64,000 nt of DNA from Metallyticus violacea (GCA_030762175.1 CM060831.1:66756001-66820000); one strand, 5' to 3'; shown: positions 48,720-61,490, counted from the stretch's first letter. A program made the numbers and translations. Notes: generated from the sequence alone by a model not told the origin.

Positions 48720-48960
48720 ATTTTCGGAACTTCAGCTTTGTTCAAGGGGTGGTCGTTTATGCCGATTCCCCCAGCGGGGAGCACCTCCGGAAGGAAGGGA
48801 TAATATGAGGGAAACACCTGGCCGTCGGGATCCAAGGACGGTAAGGCACGGACATAGCGGGTCCCTAACATGGTTTCACGATAGAACATCCCAATGCTCG
48901 ATCCCTTCAGAAGGTCCGCCTTCATACCAGACGCCAGAGAAGAATCCTTTCAAAGCATAA
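48720..48960 (+). repeat. Dispersed repeat R1, copy 5
   Basis: Contains GCTTTGTTCAAGGGG, GCGGGGAGCACCTCCGG, GGAAACACCTGGCCGTCGGG, GGGTCCCTAACATGG and AGAAGGTCCGCCTTCATACCAGACG. The overlapping 84- and 93-codon frames on opposite strands are by-products of its higher GC content. Confidence 0.72.
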
Positions 48961-49113
48961 ACTACCTGCTCGGTATAATTTGAAAGAGATTTTATAACCT
49001 AACATGGAATTTTGAAAGCATAGACCCTAGGTTCCCCGTCCAAAATTACATGTCTGACACTGTTTCGGTGTTCATTAACACTGTGTATATAGTATGATCT
49101 TGATATATTAGTG

Positions 49114-50349
49114 TAAGACCATAAGTTTCTGGCCTGGCCGATAAGAATCACAAAAGCCTCATCTGCTGTCATTCCTTATCCATTAAGTAAATAATTGAAG
49201 CTGTAACTTCCACTCTGCTGTGCCCAGTTGTTCAGTTGCATAAAAAAGGCTATGTGCAGAACATTGTGGCATATTGTGAAATATTCAAAAGGGAGTGTGG
49301 AACTATTATTAAGTTCTTCACAAAAAAGGACTTACTCCAAATGAAATTAAACAGCGATTGGACGGTGTATATGAGGAAGCATCCTCCTCATATTCTACCG
49401 TAAAAGAATGGTCCAAACTTTTTCGAATGGGATGAGAAAGCATTGAAGACGAAGAGCGTGCAGGTCGGCCCTTGAAAGTGCTCATTCCTGAAAATATCGC
49501 TCTTGTGGAAGGAGAAATTATGGAAGACGGGAGGCTCAAAGTTACAGAAATAGCAGCAAGGTTGGGTCTTTCTAAAACAACAGTCCTTCGAATTATTCAT
49601 GAACATTTAACATGAATAAGATTAGTGCAAGGTGGATACCTAGACTTCTTTCCTCAGTTCAAAAGCAGCAACGAGTTATCTGTTGTCAGGCATTTTTGGA
49701 TGCCTGCCGTTATTAACGAGATAGAAGTTCTGCAAGCCATTGTTACAGGAGATGAAACTATGGTCATCTACTATGATTCCTTGTCCAAAAGAGAATCAAT
49801 GGACTGGCGTAAACCTGACCAAGGTCACTCAAACAAGAAGATCATGACCACCAACGTTTGGGACTGTGAAGGAATACTGTTCATTCACTTCAAGGAGAGG
49901 AACACCAAATAAATGGGGAGTTCTATGCTGGCCTACTGCACAGACTACGTGCTTCCATCAAAGGGAAAAGGCGAGTAAAACTGAGTGGTGGTGTGCGCCT
50001 TCTTCAAGACAACGCGCCTGAGCACACGGTCTTGTTGCAAAGGAAGCTGTGAAGAACGGTGGCTTCAAAGAGATCGACCATTCATCTTACAGCCCAGATC
50101 TAGTTCCCAGTGACTATTTCCTCTTCTCAAAACTCAATAAGGGCCTTCGAGGAAGGAAATTTAAGTGTGACGAAGAAGTGATGGATGCTGTTATGTCCAT
50201 TTTGAGACACGACTTCTATTTGGGGCAGGGTTTGAAATGTTAATTCAAAGATGTGAGAAACGTGTTGCAATAAAGGCTAACTATACTGAAAAATAGTTTT
50301 TGTCTTTATCATGCCTAGAAAATGCTTAGACCGGAAACTTATGGATCTA
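49114..50349 (+). mobile_element. mariner element with TIRs and TA target site
   Basis: CCATAAGTTTCTGGCC at 49,119-49,134 is the reverse complement, with two mismatches, of GACCGGAAACTTATGG at 50,329-50,344. TA lies just outside each terminus (49,114-49,115; 50,348-50,349). The length of about 1.24 kb matches the usual size of mariners (about 1.3 kb). The single gene inside is decayed. Confidence 0.88.
49310..50275 (+). pseudogene. Decayed mariner transposase
   Basis: In family order but across frames: KGLTPNEIKQRLDGVY and the helix-turn-helix with ESIEDEERAGRP; a second HTH, KVTEIAARLGLSKTTVLRIIHEHL; RWIPRLLSSVQKQQRV; VTGDETMVIYYD (first catalytic Asp in GDE); LSKRESMDWRKP; IMTTNVWDCEGILFIHFKER; VRLLQDNAPEHT (second Asp); and HSSYSPDLVPSDYFLFSKL (the third acidic residue, D34D type). 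An in-frame stop follows FRMG (near 49,432), and frameshifts occur near 49,620, 49,910 and 50,040. It is inactive. This is the same family as the SETMAR transposase domain. Confidence 0.9.
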
Positions 50350-52180
50350 CCCTGGTACATCATCAATTAATTAATAATAAATACCTACAGAACAGTTATG
50401 CTCCAATTCTTATCATATTTTACGAGCCACAAAGAAAACAATGTACCAAACGCTTTCTGTCTGAAAAGATAACAATAATCCATTTACAGTACAACTTCGA
50501 TATCGTTCCCCAAATTAATAGCTTTCTTCCAGTAGCTGGCTTTGAGATGGTACATAGTCAACTGTTTCGGCATGTTTAACAATTACCCTGCTTATGCCTC
50601 GCGCCTCGCGCAAGTTTCCAGTCCTGCGGGACTGAGCGTGACCACAGCTCTTAACAATGTCACGCAAATGCCGTGGGTAACGTAATGGAAGTTAGCGAGT
50701 TACGACCACCTCAACAGAAGGTGGATATTAATTCGCTCGTGACATTTAGAATCCACTACGTGTGATTCAGGTAATGGCATGTACCAACTGTCCTTCTATG
50801 CATGATTGCAAACTTAAATAAAAGTTACTTGCCAATGGATATAGAAACTCAACAGGCATGCGCATGCACAGAACTTATTTTCTGGATGCTTTGGCTACAA
50901 ATAAATTAACATCTTGTTCTCTTCAATTTGTTCTTGTTAATTTTTTCTTGCCTTAAATAGTTTTTATCTTTTAAAAAGTTAAAGCAATATTAAGTCAGTT
51001 TTCTTCATGCAGTTTATCAAGGATGTTTTAATTATGAAATTCCAATAATATTATGTTCTTGCATAAGGCTTTTGCGCTCGCACATTCCTTAAGTCGTCGT
51101 TTTTACTATCTTTTGATAAATAATAGAACGTACACAAGAAACTCAAAACTAAACTCTAACTTTTGAGGTGCCTGCAAACCTTCTGGATGAAGATTGACTT
51201 CCCTGATCAGAACATCGAAATGAGAAAATTGACCTTCGTTCGACATGCCTATAGGTACTTAGGTAAATGTTTTCGTTGTGAAATAGATTTTAAATAAACA
51301 TTAGTGCATGTGCACACTTTAAATTAATCTGGAAATGATAAAATTGATGAACTAAATGTAGGAAAAGTATTATAAAAGGAGTATGCATTACGTCTAAATT
51401 ATATGTACACTCCCGGAAAAAAAAATCTGTCCGCGGTTCACTTTGACTTGAATCCTTTATGCATGAAAGCAAGCTGCATTATTCTCGCCTTGCCTCAGCT
51501 TATCTTGTACAATATGTCATAAGGTGTGGCGGGAAATGACCTATAATTATATGTTACGAAGTAGCAGGCTTCCATTTAAAATGCAAGTAAAGGAACAAAG
51601 TATTTAACTTCCAATAAATGAACATTGGTTACAGTTCATATCCTTTTTAATTGAGTATAATGCAAAATGGCATTTCTATCAGCAATGTTCATATATCATG
51701 AACCAAAAACGCTAATTTACTTATAATCTATGTGTAGCAGGTACAAAAGTTTATACTTCGTTCAATTATGTGGAAATCATTTATTTCTAAATTGTCGTTA
51801 AATATAATTCTGATAACTGGCGAAACATGTTTTATGTGACATAAACAAATATTTCTAAATATTTTTCGAAATATAATTTCTCCTCTTTTTAAATTTGCAA
51901 ATAATTAATAAATACAAATAAATGTACTGTAAGTCCGTAATGTAATTTATATCATGCTATTGTATCATGAATGCGGCTAGGAATAGATAATACTTACTAT
52001 ATGACCCTGTATTTAAATATAAATAAAATGTTACAAACAAAACAATCTAAATTCTCAGTACACGTATAATGAAACATACATAGTTAATCTTTTGGGCCCT
52101 ATTAGCTCGTCGTAAACTCTACCTTAATCACTACATCCTTAGGTCTCCACATCAGATGTGTTATGTAACGGCTGATCATC
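50350..52180. other. Mostly non-coding
   Basis: Includes the short direct repeat at 50,483-50,577, a GC-richer patch at 50,590-50,760, and CACTCCCGGAAAAAAAAA near 51,410, which resembles a Tc1-type terminal repeat, but no partner end was found. Confidence 0.45.
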
Positions 52181-52189
52181 CTAGGACTC

Positions 52190-52600
52190 TGAAACGAGTG
52201 CCCAAAAACTCATGTATACTTCGGCGTCGCTATCTACGAAATTGTTCGTTTACGTTATCCCAAATATACTCTACGTCTATGAGATTCGTACGCGCACTAT
52301 TAAATAACTATTAAATCTCTTGGAAGTCATAAAAATGTTAGTGACACCACTGTTGCATGTGAGACGTGTGTTCGACACAGTGGTCATTCTGAAATTGCAC
52401 TGTGTTTTCTGGTTGCAACATGCGAACACTGGGCAACATCACCTGTTCTAGGACGCTGGTATATTGAGGACCGTTCAGATGGCAATTCTCTACAAGACAC
52501 TCGATCGCGATTTTGCCTGTGGATGTAATCTTGACGAAATGACAGGTAGATGTATTTGCACTGGGCCTGTAGTTCGCAAACCCTCATTAGAGAATCACAT
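52190..52600 (-). pseudogene. Tc1-like transposase fragment
   Basis: Minus-strand reading gives VQFQNDHCVEHTSHMQQWCH, resembling the FQQDNA-HTA-WL block around the second catalytic Asp. After stops comes NLIDVEYIWDNVNEQFR, resembling SPDLNPIENVWD. The spacing is right for a Tc1-type catalytic core. It is heavily decayed with no TIRs located. Confidence 0.5.
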
Positions 52601-52671
52601 TTTGCTATGAATACTCATAGTATATGCGGCAAATTGTTAAATGATCAACTCTTGGTCTTTCGTAAAGCAAA

Positions 52672-53075
52672 TCACCGCCACGAGTGGCCGAGGTCGTTGG
52701 CGCGGACTCGTGAGCGGGAAGTCTGCGGTTTGCTACCAGGACCGTCCTCCCTGACTGAGGTTTTTGCCAGGTTTTCCTCTTCGGTCCTCATTAATGGCAA
52801 ATGCCAGGGAGGTATCCTAAACTTACGCTTGGAACGCTTGCTTTTAAAAAAAAAATCTTACCCAATTGATCATTTCATTTCCTGTATCATTAGTCCTGAA
52901 GCCTGAAAGAGAAGCCTCTGAGCAAAATGTGTCGGCCGTTTCAAGCCCTGAGTTGAATGGGATGCTGATGACCTGAGATGTTAAAGAGCGTCCGTAAATA
53001 AATCAATAAAAAAATGTATCATCAGTATCACCATTTGTGATGCCCCAATAGTTAAAACGGGCGTTAAACAATTAA
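52672..53075 (+). mobile_element. SINE B copy interrupted by SINE A
   Basis: The SINE B head (GAGTGGCCGAGGTCG A box near 52,683; degraded B box near 52,731) and body run to about 52,896, and the tail resumes at 53,015 (TGTATCATCAGTATCACC then GGGCGTTAAAC). The break is filled by a SINE A fragment. TGTATCATTAGT before and TGTATCATCAGT after it are the target-site duplication. Confidence 0.85.
52897..53014 (+). mobile_element. SINE A copy 6, 5'-truncated, nested in SINE B
   Basis: Only the last roughly 115 bp (CCTGAAGCCTGAAAG to GAGCGTCCGTAAATAAATCAATAAA). It lies in the same orientation as the host SINE B, with a 12 bp TSD that has one mismatch. Confidence 0.88.
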
Positions 53076-54644
53076 AAAAGTAGACATGATCCGCAAAAGG
53101 GATGTTACTTAGGAATGATGTCACTAGGTAGCGTCACTAAGCAACATCCTGCCCCATTCGTGGGTTATTTAAAAAGTTTCCGAAATTTTTTAAGGGATAT
53201 CTTATATTCAAACATTTTCAAATGTGTTATTTTACAGCTTATATGTTGTAATGTAACCGTCTGTATTGTAAATAGTTGGAAATAAAAAGGAAGGGTATAA
53301 ATGAACGAGAGAGTGAAAATGGGAAAGGAGGTTTCTCTCGTTCCGATTTGAGACTGGGTATATTATTTTCCTGTTATAGTGTGGGGTATTGCTGCGGCAG
53401 TGAATCAAAGAAATGGGCAAGGGAAGGACAGGACTGGGGAATAAATATGCATTTCTAGTTAGCAATACATACCGAAATGAACTTTAAGCAATGCATCATG
53501 CATTATAAATTATATTAAGCTAAATTACGCACAATTTTGCGCTATTACCATCTGTTTATCTCGAAATCCAGTTACAGGGAACGAGGGTAAAGGGATATCC
53601 GGTGACTGAACAAAAGTGCATAAGTGATATATGTATATATATGATTTTTAGAACCACTAAATATTTAGAGGTGTAATGATTCTTGTTTGGCATACAAAGT
53701 ACTATTTGCAAAAACTGAAAATATTTCAGAACGGATATAGATAAAGTGAAACAATTTAAACATAAAACCTGCATTTTTTTTCTCCCACTCTTCATTTCAA
53801 ACCAGTTTCCTGACCTGATGTCGATCAAGTGCCGCGTATTCGATCCTTTTACTTTTTTCCCCCTTTCCCTGTAAGGTATATTTCCGTGTTTTAAAACATG
53901 ATTATAACTGGACAGCATACAATTAATTATCTTATGTCATGTTTTCCTGTTTGTTTGCATGACGAAAGCCGGCCTGCGCCGCTGTCATTCACTTGTTTTA
54001 CTAATGAGCTTCCGTTTTTAATAATACAGGCTGATGTTCTTTCATATTGTTCGTTAATATTAGCCCTGCTGTTGTATTTTATTCTTTTGTTTTTACTTTT
54101 TTTTTTTTTTTTTTGCTTGTGCGCCTAATCAACTCTGAAACTTCATGTAAACATACATACATTTGTATCTGCAAATTTTCACGTATACTCTATCAGTTTG
54201 AAGTAATAAAAAGCCAGGAAACATACTTATACCTAGAGAGATGTGTTGAATTGTTCGAGAAAGAAAAATTGAGTTTCATATTGTACCACTTCATTTATTT
54301 ATAAACATATCGCATCAGTTGTGCAGACTTTATTAATTAAAAACATTTTATCTGAATTGAACACTTTACCTGTCATTCAAGCTGTCCAAAATACATCGCA
54401 TTATTTCCATTTGTTATGAATTGAAAGCGAACTGAGCTCTCGCATTTCCAATGGATGCATTAGTTTACTCTCAAACAGAATTTGTTTTTGAGCCATGGGA
54501 TCTCGTATCAAAGTTAAAAATAAGCATAAATAAAATGTATGTAACATACTTGTTTTCATGAATTGCCGAAAATGAAAAACGAAAATTATTTTTGCTTATA
54601 TTGCTCCATAAAGTTTTTGACACAATGTACTTTTATTTGTTTGC
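53076..54644. other. Non-coding
   Basis: T-rich tract at 54,097-54,114; no gene recognised. The 120-codon minus-strand frame at 53,556-53,918 has no family motif and no splice context. Confidence 0.5.
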
Positions 54645-54932
54645 TTTTATTTATGGACGCTCTTTAACATCTCAGGTCATCAGCGTCCCATTCTATTCAG
54701 GGCGTGAAACGGCCGACAAATTTTGCTCAGATGCCTCTTCTTTCAGACTTGAGGTTCTTTATCGTGCCGTAAATGTCCGACACGGGACCCATGGCTTTAC
54801 TTCCCTTCCGAAGGAAGCCATACTTAGGATTTTTACGTCCGAAAAAAAAATCAATCAATCCTGGCCGGGTTTGAACCCGCGATCTTGGGCTTAGAAGGAA
54901 AGTATGGTTACAACTACACCACCAGGACCGAC
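54645..54932 (-). mobile_element. SINE A copy 4
   Basis: Full-length minus-strand copy: head GTCGGTCCTGGTGGTGTAG at the right end, B box GGTTCAAACCC near 54,868-54,878 on the minus strand, and tail ending GAGCGTCCATAAATAAA at the left. The target-site duplication is not clear. The 100-codon frame over it is a by-product. Confidence 0.88.
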
Positions 54933-57900
54933 ATACATTAATATACGAAAAGAAAAAACTGCATAGGTATGCATAGCTTTAATAAATACCAATTAAAACA
55001 GGCATAAAATAAAAAAACTCCAAATTTTGCAGAAATGTGTGATTTTTACGCTTTACTTTCTGAGTTTTCAAACAAATTATCATTAGATATGCTTAAAATC
55101 TCACCATATACTTAAGTCCCTCTGCAATGAAATTAACACACAAAAAATTAATTTATTTTACTTTACGATTTATTTACTTTGTAAATTTCACTATTTCTTG
55201 TTTTTCGTAAATTTTAAGCTAGTTACACACTACTTAGAATTTTAGAAACTTTGTAAATATATTTTTCTCATAAATTTAAAAATAAACATAAGAAAATCTT
55301 ATTTTATTTTTCATTTTGCCTATCTGATTTTACTCAATGCATTTAGTTTTGATAATAAATACTACCTACAAATTAAAGGCACCAGCACAGCAAGTACTAT
55401 ACCATGTTTTTATGACTCACTTAAAGAAGAACTTCCTAAGGTCAGAATCTCTTGTACCATTACTTTGAGTGACACCTTCGTGCTTTGGACCACTGGCCCT
55501 GAATCCCTCACCGTTCAATTTATTTCCAATCTTAACTACAAATGTTCATTTCTGTCTTTCCACTTCTGCAATCTTCATAATGATATTGCTACGATGTACA
55601 GCATACTCGAATTTCCGCCAAAAAGACGACATGAATCAAACTCCTTTGCTGTAATTGCCTTCCAATGACACCTGGGTAGAGAACGCAACTCTAAGTGTTC
55701 ACCTAAATAATATAAGGCTATGAAATTGAGAGGAGAAGTTTGTTAAATTGGCACACGTAATTTACTAATCCAGATTTGTTACATTCTAATTGAATTGTTC
55801 ATGTCAGTTACAACAACTGACATTTTTCATCAATATGAGAAAAATGTGGAACATTGTAATTGAACCGGTGGATATGTTAGGGAAATTTTAAGTCTCAATC
55901 TCCTGTTTTGGTATTACTACTTTAATATTGAAAATGGTGCTTGCAAGAACAAGGTAGTAACTGCAAATAAAGTGGTAAACCAGCTAGAATTATTCCTTTT
56001 GCCGGCTGATAGAAAAAAGACTCAGAAAAGGTAAACGGAGAAAGAGAGAAATGCCCTTATGGAATAACAATCGTGGTCAACATATTTGGGACAGTGGGTG
56101 TCAATATATCTCTATAGGAAATCAGCCTGTATTAACTCCAAATGCGGTAAGTAGAACAACGTTGTATCTAACCTACAATACTTCTTTGCTATTTTCTGTA
56201 TTGTAACAATATCAGCAATTACTGCACTCTAAATTTAGAAGTTAACATTAAGAGCATTAAGCAGTGTTGCCGTATGTTCCGAGATAAAATATATTTCTGG
56301 AAAACCGTAAGATATTTTCCTCTTATTAAGCTCTATTAACACTTTATTTATGACGCTGAGTTCCCTTCCGTCAGATATGTGATCCTAGAAGCTTTGTAAA
56401 GCATTTTGTATTAGCTTAGCATCTACTATTGCTTCTATGTCATATGTATAACCGTAAGCGTTGTGTTGATACCAAGTCTCTCAGACATATTATGACACAC
56501 TATAAGAATTTTAATGAAACGTTTATTAATGCGTTACCGACTCATGTCCATAAAAGCTGCCTTAGAGATAGAGAAATTGATGTTTTATATAAATATATAC
56601 AAATCGTACATCTTCAGCTTCATTAATATCACTTTTAACTGATTTATTTTTTCCATGTGTTAATGTAATACTCTTATTTTGCTTCCCCAACTTTTGTTAC
56701 TCTAAATGACTTGTATCGAGATTTTCCACGCATTTCATTTTCTTCGACATTCAATGTTTACTTTTACATTTATCCATTGACTGTCGGGCCGTAGCTCGCC
56801 GCAGCAAACCACTGAATCCACCGGTTTCTAGGATTTAACTGGGGTTAGGGTTAAGGCTATTGTGGTGTATATATGAATTAATTGCGAATTTTAATAAGAT
56901 AACCGTGGCAAAAAGTGAAAAATTCAGTTTTGTAATAAGGAACAACATATTGCAGTCAGAACTTTACTGAGGACAAAGCATAGGTTACATCACGTTTAAC
57001 AGAAAAATAATACATTTCATACTGTTAAGAGAAAATATACATCCTCACTACTCCGCCTTTCGTTCGGAACTGAGGAGTTCGGCTTTCTCCGCTGTCGCTC
57101 GGGACTGGAGTTCCAGAATTTTTCTGACTGTAAGGATAAGTTACTTTTACCACCTTCGCTTGTCTATTGTCTTTGAAGAACACAAGCTCTTCGAAATATT
57201 GTGATTTTTCAGTGTTTTATTTATTTCTGTTTATGTTTCTCTAATTATTACATAAACTTATATATTTATGTATTTATATAAGATAACCTTCAAAACGCTT
57301 AATTTCAAATAAGCCCATTTTATTCTACACGTTAGCATATTAGTTTCAAAACATACTCAATGATGAAGCTCATTATGAATTAAAAATGGCAAAATATGAT
57401 TGATTCGAGTATTCATTATATGTATAATTGAATTCAAAATAAAATATATAGAGAGCTAGGAGAGTTCATATTAACAAAATGGCGATCAAAGTGTAATATA
57501 AAAGCATATTCTCTTAAAAGTATATGTTTAAATGTTATTTCTCAATAATAGTAATTAAAACTAAATAAATATTGTTTTCATACGTCTACCTTGTATTCCT
57601 CGCTAGTAAGGTTTTATACATAATGAAAGAATGTAGAATTTACTAATACGGTTAAAAGAAAAAATTGTAAGCATGAAAAGACAAAAAAAGTCTGACTCAT
57701 ATTTTGAAAATTGTGACAATATACAATTATATAAATATGAAACCACACAATAAAAAAGGATTGAATTTTTGTTTAAAAATGATATGGAATAATTAAAAAA
57801 TGAGAATAAACAAAAGGTGTGGATATTATTCGCTTCAACAAATATCATATAATATCGCCGATGACTAAACTAGGAGAAAATTACCTTTGTTTATTTTTAT

Positions 57901-58797
57901 TAACCTGTTTGCTATCATTCATTTTATGTAGATTTAAATTAAATATTTAAGAATCACCGTTTTATATGAAGTTAATACACCAACAATAAGCAATATCCTG
58001 TGAATTGTCTTGCGAATAAATAACTGTGGCTTATTCAATGACTTAAGTAAAGTAATGTGGTACTGGCCATATATAATCATTGATAATTCAGAAGAATATG
58101 CTATCAACTGTGTGGCGAATACTTAATTTTAATTTTACATCAGTGTTAGGTAGCAAACTATTAAATTAAGATCCAAGTTTATGACACTAGGTCGATACTG
58201 AGGCCAATGTTATTTCTTATCTATAATAATGACTTATCACAAAGCATCTACTAATGATAGCAATAAGAATCCTATTCTCCTGGAACGTGTAATTTACGAA
58301 TAAAAGTTTCATCTTAGTAATGGGTTAGAGGATATCAAACTTACCTTAAGTGTTAATAAAGATCATGAATTTTTTTTTTTCAAACCTTACGTAAAATATC
58401 CATATAAACATATGAACACAAAACCTCAGTCAAATTTTCTTATACAATTCGAATTGCAAGCAACATGACATCTGTTTATCTTAAAAAAAAACAACTACAA
58501 GTATTTAATGGGAAAAAACAGTTCTTAAGGACATGACTAATATGCCAATCTAGTCAAAAAAAATTTATTCTCAATGTTGAATTCTCACAAATAAAACCTG
58601 TAATCAATCAACACCATGGCCATGACACTACAGACAAAATTTATTATGTTAACTATCACAGAACATCAAAAGGCATTTTCTACTATCATAGCAGCAACCA
58701 CAGATACTGAAAACTTTGAATAATAAAAGTATTGAAAAACAAACCTCTCGGAGTTAAATATTTTATAATGTTAATAACCATCTTTCAATGTATTTTT
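54933..58797. other. Long non-coding stretch
   Basis: AT-rich. A GC-richer patch with short inverted motifs lies at 57,050-57,190. The frames present are short and unrecognised. Confidence 0.5.
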
Positions 58798-59346
58798 AAA
58801 TAGTTTTAACGCCCATTTTTACCACTGAGGCATCATAGGCGATGGATACTGATCATACATGATATTTGTTTGATTTGATTTATTTATGGACGCTATTTAA
58901 CATCTCAGATCATCAACGTCCCCATTCTATTCAGGGCGTGAAACGGCCGACATATTTTGCTCAGAGGTCTCTTTTTTCAGGCTTGAGGTTCTTTATCGTG
59001 CCGTAAATGTACGACACGGGACCCACGGCTTTACTTCCCTTCTGAAGGAAGTCACCTTAGGATTATTACGCCCGAAAAAATCCATCGGTCCTGGCCGGGT
59101 TTGAACCCACGATCTTGGGTTTAGGAGGCAAGTATGGTTACCACTACATCACCAGGACCGACATATATGAGATGAAATGGAAAATTTCCAAAAAAAGATT
59201 TTTAAGAAGAAAGCGTTTTAGGTCTAATTTTAGGGCAGTTTCTAGGCAGTTATTACAGACGAAATTTTAGGAAAATCTGGAAAATATTCTCAGAGAGGTC
59301 GGAAGGTACTGGCAGGATCCGAATGGTAGATCTTCCATTTTCGAAC
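58798..59346 (-). mobile_element. SINE B copy split by a full-length SINE A
   Basis: The tail (GTTTTAACGCCCATTTTTACC at 58,804) and head part (59,163-59,346, decayed) are separated by SINE A at 58,870-59,162. TCATATATG/TCATGTATG on the minus strand flanks the insert as a short TSD. It abuts a plus-strand SINE B, giving a head-to-head pair. Confidence 0.82.
58870..59162 (-). mobile_element. SINE A copy 5, full length, nested in SINE B
   Basis: The head on the minus strand is GTCGGTCCTGGTGATGTAG, with the B box GGTTCAAACCC near 59,098-59,108 and a tail in TAAATAAATC. It is one of the best-preserved copies. It has the same orientation as its host SINE B. Confidence 0.9.
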
Positions 59347-59623
59347 ACACCGCTATGGGTGGCCGAGGTCGTTAAGGTCGTTAACTCGTGAGCAGTAGTT
59401 CTGGGATTCGATTCCCACTAGGACCGTCCTCCCTGGCAGAGGTTTTTTTCAGGTTTTCCTCAGTCCTCATAAATGCAAATGCCGAGGAAGTACCCTATAC
59501 TAAGGCCCGGCACGCTTCCTTCCTTTAAAAAAAAAATCCTTTCCCTATTTATCATTTCATCTCATGCATATCAGTGTCACCGCCTGTGATGCCTCAGTAG
59601 TAAAAAAGGGCGTTAAACACTGT
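59347..59623 (+). mobile_element. SINE B copy, full length, plus strand
   Basis: The A box lies in GGGTGGCCGAGGTCG near 59,357 and the B box is GATTCGATTCCC near 59,404-59,415. The body contains GACCGTCCTCCCTGGCAGAGG, an A-run near 59,526 and the tail GCCTCAGTAGTAAAAAAGGGCG. It abuts the minus-strand SINE B to its left. Confidence 0.88.
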
Positions 59624-60668
59624 TACAGAAAAATTCTATAAAATTCGCCGTACAGAATTCAGTCAGCCGTGCCGGTATCTTTCAATGCCGCTTCGCTGTC
59701 TTAAATGTATGTTCCCCTTTAAATCTTACATATTGTTTTCATTTGCACTCTTGCGTATTTAATGAAACGGTTATGTTTATTCTAAAATTCTTCTTTTTCA
59801 ATTTATCCCTTTTTGTTTTCTTTTACTTTGTGTCCATGACATACAGAATAATGCATTATTCGATAGTATTCGTTTTTGTTGTTCTTCATAAAGTTCTAAA
59901 AAGAAGTCTGTGGTGAAAAGGCAAACGTTTATATATCAAAACGTGTAATGTTTCTGAAAAGTAATTTAAAATATGATTATACCTCACAATTTACCCTTTC
60001 AGTCCTCTGAACTCGTGTTTTATAATATTTAAAGTTCATATATTAGAACAGTGTGTGACGTTTACCTTTGAATTTAATTATGTAATGTGTTTTTTGTAAT
60101 AATAAAACTTGAGGAACATATGATGTCCCTGCAAAGGTTATATACCTTTAACCATAGTTAGTATAGGAACAAAACTAGAAGCAAATGTCATATGTGTTCT
60201 CGTTGTATAATTATTTTATATTCTATTTAACGGAAAAAAACCCTTGTCAACATATATTGGTATAGAAAATATGCGATAGTATCTAATATTGATAAGCAAA
60301 AAATCTCGCTGCATAGTATATCAATATTTTCATCTCCAGTTACTCCCTTAGAAATAGCGAAAGATATACCATCTTTTAACACCATGAGAAACGAAGTAGA
60401 AAACCGAAATTTACCGATTTTATAAACATAATTTTTTTATTTTTCACCAAAGAAATTACCTTGAATTATTTTATTTTCAGTGTTTTCTTGGAAACCCTCT
60501 CCATTGTAGACCACAGGGGTAGTTGAAATTAGAATATAGAATACCTGCAAAAATAGAAAAACAGAACATTTCACTTGACTTGTAACTATTTTTTCATTGA
60601 GCTACAGTGAAGAGCTCCTACCAAGGCAACATTTCATCTCTCACACGTTTATGGATCCTTCTGTAATA

Positions 60669-60716
<48 letters not shown>

Positions 60717-60754
60717 GAGCCTTCCATTCTTTTAGATTTATTAAACTCTTAAAG
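59624..60754. other. Non-coding with an (AAT)n tract
   Basis: AT-rich; (AAT)n at 60,664-60,714. No gene seen. Confidence 0.5.
60664..60714. repeat. (AAT)n microsatellite
   Basis: About 16 AAT units, with one AGT interruption near the left end. Confidence 0.93.
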
Positions 60755-60905
60755 CTGTGTTTTCTTTTATATCGAGTCATTCAATTATGTGAAGAACGAT
60801 GCGGCTGCTGGGGACTACAAGACTGCTCTTGTTCAAGGCTAACGTTCAAGGCCAGCCATGCTATATGAGTCAGTAAGGGCGGGATTTACGAACTGTTACG
60901 GTGGC
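60755..60905 (+). repeat. Dispersed repeat R2, copy 2
   Basis: Partner of 45,845-45,985. It contains TCATTCAATTATGTGAAG, GGGGACTACAAG, AAGGCCAGCC and GGGCGGG. Confidence 0.5.
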
Positions 60906-61244
60906 GTGTAGTTTCAAGCCACTTAATGTCGTTTAAACAGTGAACGGTACAACACGTGTTAAAGTATGCTAAGAATACTGCAATGAGGTTGTTTGAGTTA
61001 TGGGCCGACAGAGCAGACGTCAGTCTCAAAGACATATAATGCATGTTCTGATAGCACATTGTATTTGTATTTGAGGGAGGCTTTGTCAGCAAGTTATTGC
61101 GCTCCGCAGGCTACTCGGTGAATTTATTATGTGTAAATTATGAACTAATTGTTCTTCGTTAATTAAGTCATTACATAAATATAGTCTTGAATAACGGGTT
61201 TTTATGTGATATACATGTAAGAACTTTCTTTATTTTTTTTTGAG

Positions 61245-61490
61245 AGAGAGAGAAGCGCTAAGGCGAATCGAAAGAAAATGCCTTGGCAATCGTGTTCCAG
61301 ATAGAGAAACTGTTCGAAAGCTTGTTAAAAAGTTACGAAAAAGTTCCTGTCTCTCAATGATAAGAAACGTGTTCAGAACCGCATGTTCTTACGGAAGAAG
61401 AGTCAGATGAAATACAAGAATTTCGCACACAGATTTTATCGTCATCAAGAGGGACATCATTTTCGGCATCTCTTACAACACAGCTTATTG
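61245..61490 (+). pseudogene. Transposase N-terminal fragment (mariner superfamily)
   Basis: In one frame it reads LGNRVPDRETVRKLVKKL, like the VP-R-TI-R-V-KFRETGS linker of DUF4817-type insect transposases. After a frameshift comes EPHVLTEEESDEIQEFRTQILSSSRGTSFSASL, like the second HTH (VLTEE-DEI-L--SPRKSLRRLS). Catalytic parts are missing. Confidence 0.55.

Noticed and set aside
51405..51435. Tc1-type terminal repeat (CACTCCCGGAAAAAA)
   Set aside because: No inverted partner found around the Tc1-like fragment at 52.2-52.6 kb.
56840..56860. Telomere-like GGTTAGGGTTA
   Set aside because: Only about two units; no array.
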